Part shown: piece by piece, positions 7,522 to 15,443 of the stretch
Position numbering within the stretch: the stretch's first letter is position 1
How the letters are laid out: the number at the start of each line of letters is the position of its first letter
From: Alloprevotella tannerae
GTDB taxonomy: Bacteria; Bacteroidota; Bacteroidia; Bacteroidales; Bacteroidaceae
Assembly: GCA_015259125.1 (NCBI GenBank)
Contig: JABZGR010000003.1
Span: 1 to 64,000 of the forward strand
DNA: 64,000 bases
Direction: 5' to 3'
The notes under the pieces: generated by a model
What the model was told of the DNA's origin: nothing
The model's input: the letters and a program-made list of their open reading frames with translations, nothing else
Databases searched by the model: none
Program-made: the position numbers and the translations under genes

Positions 7522-8600
7522 AAACACCTCTTTGTTTGCGCCGTTTCTTTCCCCCTTGCGCCCTACTCCGCCGCCGTTTGCGCCCACTCGCCTCCGCTGG
7601 ACTGTGGCTTTTACTTGTTTTCACGCCGGCGGGCTGCGTTACGGAGGAAGTGGTTTCCGATACGCGCCGCGGCAACTTTGAATCCTGCTGGAAGACGTTG
7701 GATGAACATTATTGCTTCTTTGAAGAGAAGCAAAAAAGCTTTGGTTTGGATTGGAACGAGGTCTACGCCCGCTACACGCCGATGATCAATGAGCGAATGA
7801 CGTCGCGCCAATTATTTGAAGTGTTGGGAAAAATGGTCAACGAACTCCGCGATGGGCACGTCAACCTCTCGGCGGCGCACAACGTGAATCGATACGGCGC
7901 TTGGTACGATAACTTTCCGATGAACTACAACGATTCGCTGCTCCACAAGTATTTGGGGCGCACTGATGAGTATTACCTTAGTAGTGCTTTGGCCTTTCGC
8001 GTGCTCGACGACAACGTAGGTTACGTCCGTTGCAGCACGTTCGACTACGCCTTTGGCAGTGGAAATCTATCAGAAATGCTGCAAACGCTTGGCCCGTGTA
8101 GCGGATTGATCATAGACGTGCGTAGCAACGGCGGCGGCATGTTGACTTCAGCGGAGCAATTGGCTTCTCTATTTATTAACGAGCCTATGGTGCGCGCTTT
8201 TATACAGCACAAAACGGGCAAAGGCCATCACGATTTTTCTGCGATGCGCCCTATTACGATCCGGCCCTTCCCCGGTCTGCGCTGGCAGAAGAAGATTTGC
8301 ATCCTCACCAACCGACGCACGTTCAGCGCCGCCAATAGTTTTGTAGCCCTTCTTAAAGGTTTGCCGAACGTAACGGTTGTCGGCGATCAGACGGGGGGCG
8401 GCGGCGGACTTCCTTTCAATGCCGAACTGCCCAACGGGTGGCTTTTGCGCTTCTCTGCTTGCCCCATGTATGATGCTCAAGGCCTATCGACCGAAGAGGG
8501 CATCCATCCGGACGTCAAGGTAGATATAAGTTCGGCCGACTATGCTCGAAGTTACGATACGATTATTGAGCGTGCGCGGGCGTTACTTCGCGAACAATAG
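7518..8600 (+). CDS. S41 family peptidase, predicted lipoprotein
   Basis: A 360-residue C-terminal-processing-type protease. A long basic N-terminus and hydrophobic stretch end in the lipobox TPAGC (Cys40), followed by acidic residues, so it should be a lipidated envelope protein. The S41 core shows MVNELRDGHVNL (about 107-118), the DVRSNGGG strand-turn (200-207) and the nucleophile region RRTFSAANSF (266-275) with a following DQTGGGGG loop. No clear PDZ insertion is seen. It is coupled to the DUF3316 gene by a 4-bp overlap, and its last 38 bp overlap the 3' end of the convergent gene. Substrate unknown. Confidence 0.85.
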   Translation: MKTPLCLRRFFPPCALLRRRLRPLASAGLWLLLVFTPAGCVTEEVVSDTRRGNFESCWKTLDEHYCFFEEKQKSFGLDWNEVYARYTPMINERMTSRQLFEVLGKMVNELRDGHVNLSAAHNVNRYGAWYDNFPMNYNDSLLHKYLGRTDEYYLSSALAFRVLDDNVGYVRCSTFDYAFGSGNLSEMLQTLGPCSGLIIDVRSNGGGMLTSAEQLASLFINEPMVRAFIQHKTGKGHHDFSAMRPITIRPFPGLRWQKKICILTNRRTFSAANSFVALLKGLPNVTVVGDQTGGGGGLPFNAELPNGWLLRFSACPMYDAQGLSTEEGIHPDVKVDISSADYARSYDTIIERARALLREQ

Positions 8601-8988
8601 CCAGCGCCTTTGGTTTTAAGGCTGCCGGCAATTGGATGCCGCGTTTGTGCAGTGAGCGTAGCCAGCCGTGCACGTCCGTTTTCAGCATCGTATCCAGCAC
8701 TTCTTCAAAAGCAGCTGTTTGCTCCGACGTATATTGATCCGAGCGAACACCCTTGAAAGCATCCAATTCCTCATCGTCATAATACTCTGCCGGCTCCTGC
8801 GGTGCAGCGAGCGCACAGTGCATCGTGCATACATCCGTCAAGCCACAAGCCGCACGCGGCGGCTGCGGCGTTTCGGGTTCTGCGGTCTCACCATCGGCCC
8901 GCCCATTTCTTTGTTTGTAATAATCATATAAGCCAAACAAAGCCGCAAAGCCGAAGAGCGCGAGCAAAGCATATAGAAGTACGTTCAT
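8563..8988 (-). CDS. Small membrane-anchored protein of unknown function
   Basis: A 141-residue protein that I do not recognise. An N-terminal membrane anchor (residues 3-21) is followed by a basic stop-transfer region, a linker with the cysteine cluster CGLTDVCTMHC, an acidic patch (YYDDEELDAF) and a helical C-terminal domain. ATG at 8988 overlaps the aroA stop as ATGA, so translation is probably coupled to aroA; the in-frame ATG further upstream lies inside aroA. The 3' end runs 38 bp into the convergent S41 gene. Confidence 0.65.
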   Translation of the reverse strand: MNVLLYALLALFGFAALFGLYDYYKQRNGRADGETAEPETPQPPRAACGLTDVCTMHCALAAPQEPAEYYDDEELDAFKGVRSDQYTSEQTAAFEEVLDTMLKTDVHGWLRSLHKRGIQLPAALKPKALAIVREVTPAHAQ

Positions 8989-10208
8989 TTCATCAAAGAT
9001 TGGAGGGCTTCCCAAAAGCCCGGATAAGATTTATTTACCACTGTCGGCTCAGCAATCTGAAGGCCGGGAAAGCGCAAAGCGCAAGGGGCAAAGGCCAAGG
9101 CCATGCGGTGGTCCTCATACGTAGCCACGGGCTGCAAGCGTGCAGGCGCTGAAGCGTAAGTCACAGAGCGGACGGATTCATCGTTTTCTACCGCCACGGT
9201 TATTCCCAGTTTGTCCAACTCCCTCGCCAAAGCGGCTAAGCGGTCGGTCTCTTTGATGCGCAAGGTCTGCAAGCCAGTGAAGCGGAATGGGCGTTGCAAG
9301 GCGGCACACGTCACCACGAGCGACTGCGCCAAGTCGGGCTGCCCGCTCAGGTCAAACTCTATTCCGCCCGTCTGCATCTCCGTTTTTTCCAAGACAGCCC
9401 CTTCGGCGCAAAACGTCGTCTTGACGCCCAAGGGCAAGAAATAATCTTGCACGCGCGCATCTCCCTGCCACGTCTCCTCGCGCAGCCCGCGCAAGAGCAG
9501 GCGGGCGGCGGAATCGGGTGCTAAAGCGACCGCTTCGTACCAGCAAGCCGCACTGCTCCAATCGGTTTCTACTCGATACCGGGCCGTCGATTGATAAGGC
9601 CCAGGCGCTACGACGAGCGTATCTTCCGCCTCCCATCCGGCTTGCGCGCCAAAATGGCGCATCAAGGCCAAAGTCATATTGATGTAGGGGCGCGATACGA
9701 TCTTTCCTTCCAGCCGAAGGCGCAGCGAACTTGATAAATAAGGGGCAATGAGTAGGACGGCCGAAACGTACTGCGAACTTACACTACCCGATAAGTGCAA
9801 ACTGCCGCCGCGAAGCTGCCGCCCGCGAATTCGCAAGGGTGGAAAGCCTTCCTTTTCCGTGTAATCTATGTCAGCACCGAGGCTACGGAGCGCCTCTACG
9901 AGCGGACCTATGGGCCGTTGCTTCATTCTTTCGCTCCCCGTAAGGCAGTGCGCACCGCCGGCGGCGGCATAATAAGCCGTCAGGAAGCGCATAGCCGTGC
10001 CGGCGCCGCGTATGTCGACCTGCGCGGCCGACGTTTGCAGTGCTTGCGCCAACAGGTGCGTATCTTCAGCTTGCGAAAGGCCTTGTAACCTATAGTCACC
10101 ACCCGCCAAGGCCGCGATGATGAGTGCCCGGTTGCTCAAACTCTTTGAGCCGGGCAAGTCTACGCTCCCGCGCAACGTGGATGGGAAGTATAAAGGATCA
10201 GTAACCAT
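8985..10208 (-). CDS. aroA: 3-phosphoshikimate 1-carboxyvinyltransferase (EPSP synthase)
   Basis: A 407-residue shikimate-pathway enzyme joining shikimate-3-phosphate and PEP. Motifs present are GSKSLSNR (20-27), GAGTAMRF (68-75), SERMKQRPIG and the PEP-site KETDRLAAL and EDHRMALAF near the C-terminus. It is slightly shorter than the E. coli enzyme (about 427 residues), with all active-site blocks present. A possible -7 element (TATTTTTG, minus strand, 10223-10230) lies about 15 bp upstream of the start. Confidence 0.96.
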   Translation of the reverse strand: MVTDPLYFPSTLRGSVDLPGSKSLSNRALIIAALAGGDYRLQGLSQAEDTHLLAQALQTSAAQVDIRGAGTAMRFLTAYYAAAGGAHCLTGSERMKQRPIGPLVEALRSLGADIDYTEKEGFPPLRIRGRQLRGGSLHLSGSVSSQYVSAVLLIAPYLSSSLRLRLEGKIVSRPYINMTLALMRHFGAQAGWEAEDTLVVAPGPYQSTARYRVETDWSSAACWYEAVALAPDSAARLLLRGLREETWQGDARVQDYFLPLGVKTTFCAEGAVLEKTEMQTGGIEFDLSGQPDLAQSLVVTCAALQRPFRFTGLQTLRIKETDRLAALARELDKLGITVAVENDESVRSVTYASAPARLQPVATYEDHRMALAFAPCALRFPGLQIAEPTVVNKSYPGFWEALQSLMK

Positions 10209-10364
10209 ACGCTAACAATGGGCAAAAATACAGATAAATTGCGAAACTGCGGGCGCAAAAGCAGAAGAGCCGCGACCGCGGTCAGCATTGCACAGCATGG
10301 CGCTTGATTTTAGAGAGACGAAAAGCGGGCGAAAAGCGCGCCCATCTCGCCTATTTAGTTTGCG

Positions 10365-10438
10365 CTCGTGAGGTGAAGCCTTTTTTATCACGAGATGAAA
10401 CCTTTTTTATCACGAGCGCAAACCTTTGTTGTCGTGAT
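10365..10438. repeat. Family B array B1: four boxes, 22-bp period
   Basis: Boxes CTCGTGAG (10365), ATCACGAG (10387), ATCACGAG (10409) and GTCGTGAT (10431) are exactly 22 bp apart. The 14-nt spacers are mostly of the form GNNNAARCCTTTTT. The family recurs at 38757-38830 and 57212-57285. Confidence 0.9.
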
Positions 10439-10550
10439 AAAAAACTCAGCTGTTGCGCCGGGAGCCGTTTGTTGCACACGTCGCACCATAGAAAAGTCAA
10501 CGCGAGGGGTGTGCCTTTCAAGGTTTCATCTTCGCCTTTCGTCGCCCTAC

Positions 10551-10586
10551 AAAAAAAACGGCGGAGCACACTGCTGCGCTCCGCCG
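10551..10586 (-). terminator. Rho-independent terminator after ric
   Basis: A 9-bp GC-rich stem (CGGCGGAGC at 10559-10567, complement at 10578-10586) with a 10-nt loop. On the minus strand it is followed by eight Ts (10551-10558). Confidence 0.9.
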
Positions 10587-10631
10587 CTCGCCTCTGCCCC
10601 TTTCCGGAGAAAAGAGCTCAGGCCCGCATAT

Positions 10632-11366
10632 TTAGGCCACAGATGCCGCCTCTACGGCCAGTGCATCGGGGAAGATAATATTATTTTCCAAATGGATATG
10701 CTCGTGCAGATTGGCCTCAAAAGTCTTAATCTTGTCGAGCAAAAGCCGATAAGAGGCACACGCGTCAGCCGGCGCGGTATAGTTGTTCGTCAGCGCCGCA
10801 ATGTGGCGATAACGCTCACCCTCGCCATCGTGTTCCGCCTCCATCACGTTGATAGGCATAGCCACTGAGCCGCAATGGAAAGGTTGCGGATGCTCGCCCC
10901 GCGCGATGGCTGCATACATGTCGTACATATAGGGGAACAATACCTGCTCTTCTTTCTGCAAATGCTCTTCGAGTGCTTCCAAAGAGCCTTCGAGAAGCCG
11001 CGCAACTTCGTGCAACTCGGGATGATTTTCAGCGTGAACTTGCTCAACCTTGTGCATCAGCGAAAGCATCTCAGGGCCGTCGCGACGAATGCCGCGATGA
11101 TGGATTTTCAAGACGTAATCTATCAACAAATCCGTCGGCCATTGCTTAAAATCGGGGGACGTTCCCGGCTGCGCATGCAAGCAATCAAGCGCAGCAGCCA
11201 CACGCTCAGGATCGGCATTGGCCTTGCCGACCGCCTCCAGATAGTTGTCAGCGCCGTGGCAACAGAAATCAACCCCAAAATGATGGAACACGTCAGCCGC
11301 AGCATAGTTGTCGGCCACGATTTCTCCTACTGTTCGTGAAGCGTACTTGGAAATGTCTTGTGTCAT
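10632..11366 (-). CDS. ric: Iron-sulfur cluster repair di-iron protein (ScdA/YtfE/RIC)
   Basis: A 244-residue cytosolic protein that restores iron-sulfur clusters damaged by nitric oxide or oxidants. The N-terminal ScdA_N domain (about residues 5-60) has the GVDFCCHG motif with Cys35 and Cys36. A hemerythrin-like domain follows, with di-iron ligands spread over helices (for example KIHHRGIR, HAENHPELHE, EEHLQKEEQVLFPY, EHDGEG and HEHIHLENNIIFP). Length matches the family. It is a single gene with its own terminator. Induction by nitrosative stress is known for homologues; no operator could be identified here. Confidence 0.95.
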   Translation of the reverse strand: MTQDISKYASRTVGEIVADNYAAADVFHHFGVDFCCHGADNYLEAVGKANADPERVAAALDCLHAQPGTSPDFKQWPTDLLIDYVLKIHHRGIRRDGPEMLSLMHKVEQVHAENHPELHEVARLLEGSLEALEEHLQKEEQVLFPYMYDMYAAIARGEHPQPFHCGSVAMPINVMEAEHDGEGERYRHIAALTNNYTAPADACASYRLLLDKIKTFEANLHEHIHLENNIIFPDALAVEAASVA

Positions 11367-11547
11367 AATCTTATCTCCTAATCTTTATTTGCAGGCAAAG
11401 GTAAGCGATCAGCAATGGGAGAGGCGTAACATAAGTAACGCAGCCACAACTTTTAGCCTTTATTCACACTTTTAGCCCGCTGTACGAGATTAGGCCGATC
11501 AAAGACTGAGCGCGGCGGAAAGTAGTTGGTAAAAACCGCGTTAGCCG

Positions 11548-11579
11548 CTTGGTCTTCTATGAAGTTTGGCTTAATTTTG
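11548..11579 (+). promoter_or_regulatory. Predicted promoter of cysQ
   Basis: CTTG at 11548-11551, 20 nt, then TAATTTTG at 11572-11579. This is a near-consensus Bacteroidetes promoter (one mismatch in -33), 22 bp before the cysQ start. Confidence 0.65.
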
Positions 11580-11601
11580 CGGTAGCAAAAAACTATTTAT
11601 T

Positions 11602-12414
11602 ATGTACAATCCGACCAGTTTCCTGCGCGTGGCACTTCCTGCTGCGCTCGAGGCGGGCAAAGCCATATTGGAGATTTATGCACAACCCACCGAAGGCTGG
11701 GAAATAGAAGAGAAAGCCGACCACACCCCACTCACGATTGCCGACCGACGCGCTAATGACATTATCATGCGGCACCTGCACGCTACGAGCCACCCCATTC
11801 TGAGCGAAGAAGGGCCACTTCCCGACTATGAAGAGCGCAAGAATTGGCCGGGACTTTGGGTCGTTGACCCACTGGATGGCACATCGGAATTTTTAAAGCG
11901 TAACGACGAATTTACGGTCAACATTGCTTGGGTGCAAGATGGGAGTCCGGTGGCGGGCGTCATTTACTTGCCGGTCACGCATACGCTCTATTTTGGCGTA
12001 AAAGGGATGGGTGCATTCAAAGTGGGCGATGTGACCGTGGCAAAATCAGAAGAAGAACTGATTCGCGCCGCGCAACGCTTGCCCATTGAAAAGCAGCGCG
12101 AGGGCTTTGTGGTTGTGGCATCGCGCTCTCACCTCTCCGGCGAGACGGAAGCGTATATCGACCAATTGCGTAAGGACCATCCGGACCTGTCATTAATATC
12201 GGCGGGCAGCTCAATGAAGCTCTGCCGTGTGGCAGAAGGATCGGCCGACGTCTATCCCCGCTTTGCGCCGACGATGGAATGGGATACGGCTGCCGGCGAT
12301 GCGATCGTAAGAGCAGCCGGCGGGGAGGTGGTCGACACGGAACGCCACCAACCACTCGTCTACAACAAGGAAGACTTACACAATCCCAACTTTATCAGTA
12401 CTTGTAAGAACTGA
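11602..12414 (+). CDS. cysQ: 3'(2'),5'-bisphosphate nucleotidase
   Basis: A 270-residue magnesium-dependent phosphatase of the inositol monophosphatase superfamily. It hydrolyses PAP (and PAPS), removing the inhibitory by-product of sulfotransferase or PAPS reductase activity. Metal-site motifs are SEE (68-70), DPLDGTSEF (89-97) and EWDTAAGDA (226-234). The SLC13 permease starts one base after its stop codon, which ties it to sulfate metabolism rather than inositol. Length is typical. Confidence 0.93.
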   Translation: MYNPTSFLRVALPAALEAGKAILEIYAQPTEGWEIEEKADHTPLTIADRRANDIIMRHLHATSHPILSEEGPLPDYEERKNWPGLWVVDPLDGTSEFLKRNDEFTVNIAWVQDGSPVAGVIYLPVTHTLYFGVKGMGAFKVGDVTVAKSEEELIRAAQRLPIEKQREGFVVVASRSHLSGETEAYIDQLRKDHPDLSLISAGSSMKLCRVAEGSADVYPRFAPTMEWDTAAGDAIVRAAGGEVVDTERHQPLVYNKEDLHNPNFISTCKN

Positions 12415-12415
12415 A

Positions 12416-13969
12416 ATGGCCCATCCGATAGCACTTACCATCATAGTATTGGTCGGCATCATCGCCGCGCTGATACGCGACCGTCTCCGGCCTGGACTGG
12501 TGATGACTTCGGGCGCTATCATTTTTTATTGTAGCGGACTGCTCTCCACGAAGGAGTTCTTAGAGGGCTTTGCCAACAAGGGCTTGATGACGGTAGCCTT
12601 ACTCTTTCTGATCAGTGAAGGAGTGAGGCGATCCGGACTCTTGGAGAAGTTTGTTGGCCACGTACTCCCCAAACAGCAGACATCCATCAAGGGCACGCAA
12701 CTCCGCGCCTTGCCTTTCGTAGCTTTTATTTCGGCTTTTCTGAATAACACGCCGATCGTCGTAATCTTTGCGCCGATGCTGAAACGCTGGGCGGAGCGCA
12801 GGCATTTGTCGGCCACAAAATTTTTAATTCCCCTCTCTTATGCCACGATTCTGGGCGGTATGTGCACGCTCATCGGAACGTCGACCAACTTGGTGGTAGA
12901 CGGATTGGTGACGGAGGCAGGCTATCCGGGATTTTCGATGTTTGAGATCGGCAAGGTGGGCATCTTTATTGCCTTTTTCGGACTGCTTTACTTGATTCTC
13001 TTTAGTGATCGTCTGCTGCCCGAAGCGCGCGAGCCGATTAACTTGGCCGACGCCGGCAATTTCAAGGGCAAGAATCTTCATCGCATTGAGGTGGTGCTCT
13101 CGGCGCGCTTTCCGGCGATCGGGCGATCGGTCTTCGACTTTGATTTCAAAAAGAAATATGGGGCTTTTCCCATAGAAATATCGCGCGGAGGTAAGACGAT
13201 CTTAATGCGGGATATGCGTAAGTTGAATTATCGTGAGGGAGATACGGTCATATTGATGGCCGACCGAAACTTTATGGAGAACTGGGGTGATTCTTCTTTC
13301 TTCTTGATGGTCTCCGGCGAACAGGAGACTGAGCCAAAGATGGCGCGTTGGAAGAGATGGACGGTGCTGGGCTTGCTGATCACCATGATCATCGGCGCGA
13401 CGCTGGGCGAAATGAATAAGGGGGAAGCCGGTGGAAGTTTCCGTCCGGATATGTTCTTCTTCACCGCAGTCGTAGCCTGCTTAATGGCTTGGCTTCAGAT
13501 TTACCCGCCAAGGAAGTATACGAAATTTATCTCTTGGGATATTCTCATTACCATAGCCGGGGCCTTTGCCATCAGCAAGGCGATGCTCAACTCCGGACTC
13601 GCCGGCGCTATCGCGCAGTTTGCCATCGGGCTGACCGATCGGTTTGGACCTTTAATCTTGCTGGCCGTGATTTTTATCATCACCGACTTGTTTACAGAAT
13701 TGATGACCAACAACGCGGCCGCCGCCCTGGTTTTTCCCATTTCTCTATCCATTGCCGAAAAGATGGGCGTTAGTCCGATGCCTTTCTTTATCACGATTTG
13801 CATCGCCGCGTCTACGAGTTTCGCTACGCCGATCGGCTATCAAACGAACTTGATTGTGCAGGGTTTGGGCGGATATCGGTTTGCAGATTTTACACGCGTA
13901 GGCCTTCCACTCAATATTTTGGCCTTGGTCATTACGATCCTACTCGTGCCGGTATTTTGGCCTTTTTAA
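12416..13969 (+). CDS. SLC13/DASS family permease with internal TrkA-C domain (predicted sulfate transporter)
   Basis: A 517-residue inner-membrane transporter with about ten or more hydrophobic segments. It has LNNTPIVVIFAPML and IGTSTNLVVDGL in the first half and TNNAAAALVFP and GYQTNLIVQGLGGY in the second, the duplicated NT-type signatures of the divalent-anion symporters. A soluble insertion (about 215-305) looks like a TrkA-C/RCK_C regulatory domain. Sulfate is the most likely substrate because the gene follows cysQ by one base and the window holds cysC, cysD and cysN. Dicarboxylate or another anion is not excluded by sequence alone. A bidirectional terminator follows. Confidence 0.85.
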   Translation: MAHPIALTIIVLVGIIAALIRDRLRPGLVMTSGAIIFYCSGLLSTKEFLEGFANKGLMTVALLFLISEGVRRSGLLEKFVGHVLPKQQTSIKGTQLRALPFVAFISAFLNNTPIVVIFAPMLKRWAERRHLSATKFLIPLSYATILGGMCTLIGTSTNLVVDGLVTEAGYPGFSMFEIGKVGIFIAFFGLLYLILFSDRLLPEAREPINLADAGNFKGKNLHRIEVVLSARFPAIGRSVFDFDFKKKYGAFPIEISRGGKTILMRDMRKLNYREGDTVILMADRNFMENWGDSSFFLMVSGEQETEPKMARWKRWTVLGLLITMIIGATLGEMNKGEAGGSFRPDMFFFTAVVACLMAWLQIYPPRKYTKFISWDILITIAGAFAISKAMLNSGLAGAIAQFAIGLTDRFGPLILLAVIFIITDLFTELMTNNAAAALVFPISLSIAEKMGVSPMPFFITICIAASTSFATPIGYQTNLIVQGLGGYRFADFTRVGLPLNILALVITILLVPVFWPF

Positions 13970-13992
13970 GCAATTTGCGGTATAAGCAAAAC

Positions 13993-14032
13993 AAAACGCC
14001 CACCGAAAGCTTGCTGCTCCGGTGGGCGTTTT
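13993..14032. terminator. Bidirectional terminator between the permease and asd
   Basis: A perfect 13-bp stem, AAAACGCCCACCG (13993-14005) and its complement (14020-14032), with a 14-nt loop. A-rich and T-rich arms let it work for both convergent genes. Confidence 0.88.
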
Positions 14033-14055
14033 ATATATTCTTATGATCGGGCTTG

Positions 14056-15063
14056 TTATAATTGTCCTACCCGGATCAGATACTCAGCTATCTGCACGGC
14101 ATTGAGGGCTGCACCTTTGCGAATCTGATCGCCCGTAAGCCACAAAGTAAGTCCGCAGGGATCAGCAAGGTCTTGGCGGATGCGACCCACATACACATCG
14201 TCGCGGCCGGCACTCTCAAGCGGCATAGGATAACGCCCGTGGGCAGGATCATCAACTAAGGTGATACCCGGCGCGGCAGACAGAGCGCTACGCACGGCCT
14301 CGACGGAGACGGGCGCTTCTGTCTCAATCCAAATATTCTCACTGTGAGAGCGCAGACTGGGGACGCGGACGCAGGAAGCGCTGGTCTTCACGTCGGAATG
14401 GAGAATCTTGCGCGTCTCATAGAACATCTTCATTTCTTCCTTGGTGTAGTCGTTGTCGGTAAAGACGTCGACTTGCGGAATCATATTGAAGGCCAACTGA
14501 TGGGGAAACTTATCGACCTTTACTTCCTCCCCGTCGAGCACTTGACGACACTGCTCCTGCAATTCTTGCATCGCAGCTGCTCCGGCACCTGACGCGGCCT
14601 GATAAGTAGAGACGCGGATGCGCTTGATCGGCGATAGGGCTTGGATAGGCTTCAAAGCTACGACCATAATAATCGTAGTACAGTTGGGGTTGGCGATAAT
14701 GCCGCGTGGACGATTCAAGGCGTCCTCTGCGTTACATTCAGGCACGACCAAGGGAACATCGTCCTCCATACGGAAGGCACTGGAGTTGTCGATCATCACG
14801 GCGCCGTACTTAGTAATGGTCTCGGCATAGCGCTTCGAAGCACTGCCGCCGGCAGAGACAAAGGCTACGTCCACGCCGCGGAAGTCGTCATTCTCTTGCA
14901 GAAGTTTCACTTCGTAATCGCGGCCTTTAAAAGTATAGGTTCGGCCCGCACTGTTCGGTGAGCCAAAAAGAAGAAGCTCGTCTACGGGGAAGTTTCGCTC
15001 GGTCAAGACTCGCAGAAACTCTTGCCCGACAGCGCCGCTGGCGCCTACTATTGCTACTCGCAT
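14056..15063 (-). CDS. asd: Aspartate-semialdehyde dehydrogenase
   Basis: A 335-residue NADPH enzyme that reduces aspartyl phosphate to aspartate semialdehyde for lysine, threonine, methionine and diaminopimelate. It has the nucleotide-binding GASGAVGQEF (7-16), the catalytic cysteine in NPNCTTI (Cys128) and YQAASGAG. The HSENIWIETE region fits the substrate domain. It is a single gene convergent with the permease. A possible minus-strand -7 element (TAATTTTG at 15155-15162) is visible upstream. Confidence 0.96.
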   Translation of the reverse strand: MRVAIVGASGAVGQEFLRVLTERNFPVDELLLFGSPNSAGRTYTFKGRDYEVKLLQENDDFRGVDVAFVSAGGSASKRYAETITKYGAVMIDNSSAFRMEDDVPLVVPECNAEDALNRPRGIIANPNCTTIIMVVALKPIQALSPIKRIRVSTYQAASGAGAAAMQELQEQCRQVLDGEEVKVDKFPHQLAFNMIPQVDVFTDNDYTKEEMKMFYETRKILHSDVKTSASCVRVPSLRSHSENIWIETEAPVSVEAVRSALSAAPGITLVDDPAHGRYPMPLESAGRDDVYVGRIRQDLADPCGLTLWLTGDQIRKGAALNAVQIAEYLIRVGQL

Positions 15064-15443
15064 ATTATTCGTTTGCTAATTTGTTATGTCCTTTTCTGAA
15101 AGGAAATGCTACTATTCAGAAGACGGAAGGATAAATGCTCCGTCGTATTGTCGGCAAAATTAGAAATTTTAGGGCGAAAGATCTTATTATGCGAAAGAAA
15201 ATTCGTTACTTTGCAAAAAATAATAGGCCGCGAGCGCTCTTTCCGACAAACAAGAAGCCGGCCGAGGCTACTTTTGGCGGTTCGGCTGTGCGCTACGCAT
15301 TTTAGTCGACACAAAAAGCAAACTATGCGCTTCGCTTTAGGCGGGCAGGCAGGACGCGAACCAAGCCGCAAGGCTACGCGCTCAACGAAGCACACTAACG
15401 TGAAGCCTCCTTCTCGCCGCATAGACCATACATTATTATATAT
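15064..15443. other. 380-bp divergent intergenic region, asd / antiporter
   Basis: No gene supported. It contains a possible minus-strand -7 element for asd (15155-15162) and, on the plus strand, TTACTTTG near 15206-15213, which matches the -7 consensus imperfectly. No repeat or riboswitch was seen. Confidence 0.6.

Larger units (their letters stand above)
10209..10631. other. Intergenic region between ric and aroA
   Basis: No gene is visible. It contains the four-box 22-bp-period array B1 (10365-10438) and the ric terminator (10551-10586). The remaining sequence holds the aroA upstream region. Confidence 0.7.

Noticed and set aside
10365..10438. Arrays A and B considered as CRISPR arrays
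   Set aside because: Family A has no spacers at all, and family B has 8-bp boxes with similar 14-nt spacers. No cas genes are present.
10365..10438. Family B considered as tandem terminators
   Set aside because: Stems are only 8 bp with T-runs in the loops rather than after the stem, and boxes change orientation while the 22-bp spacing is kept.
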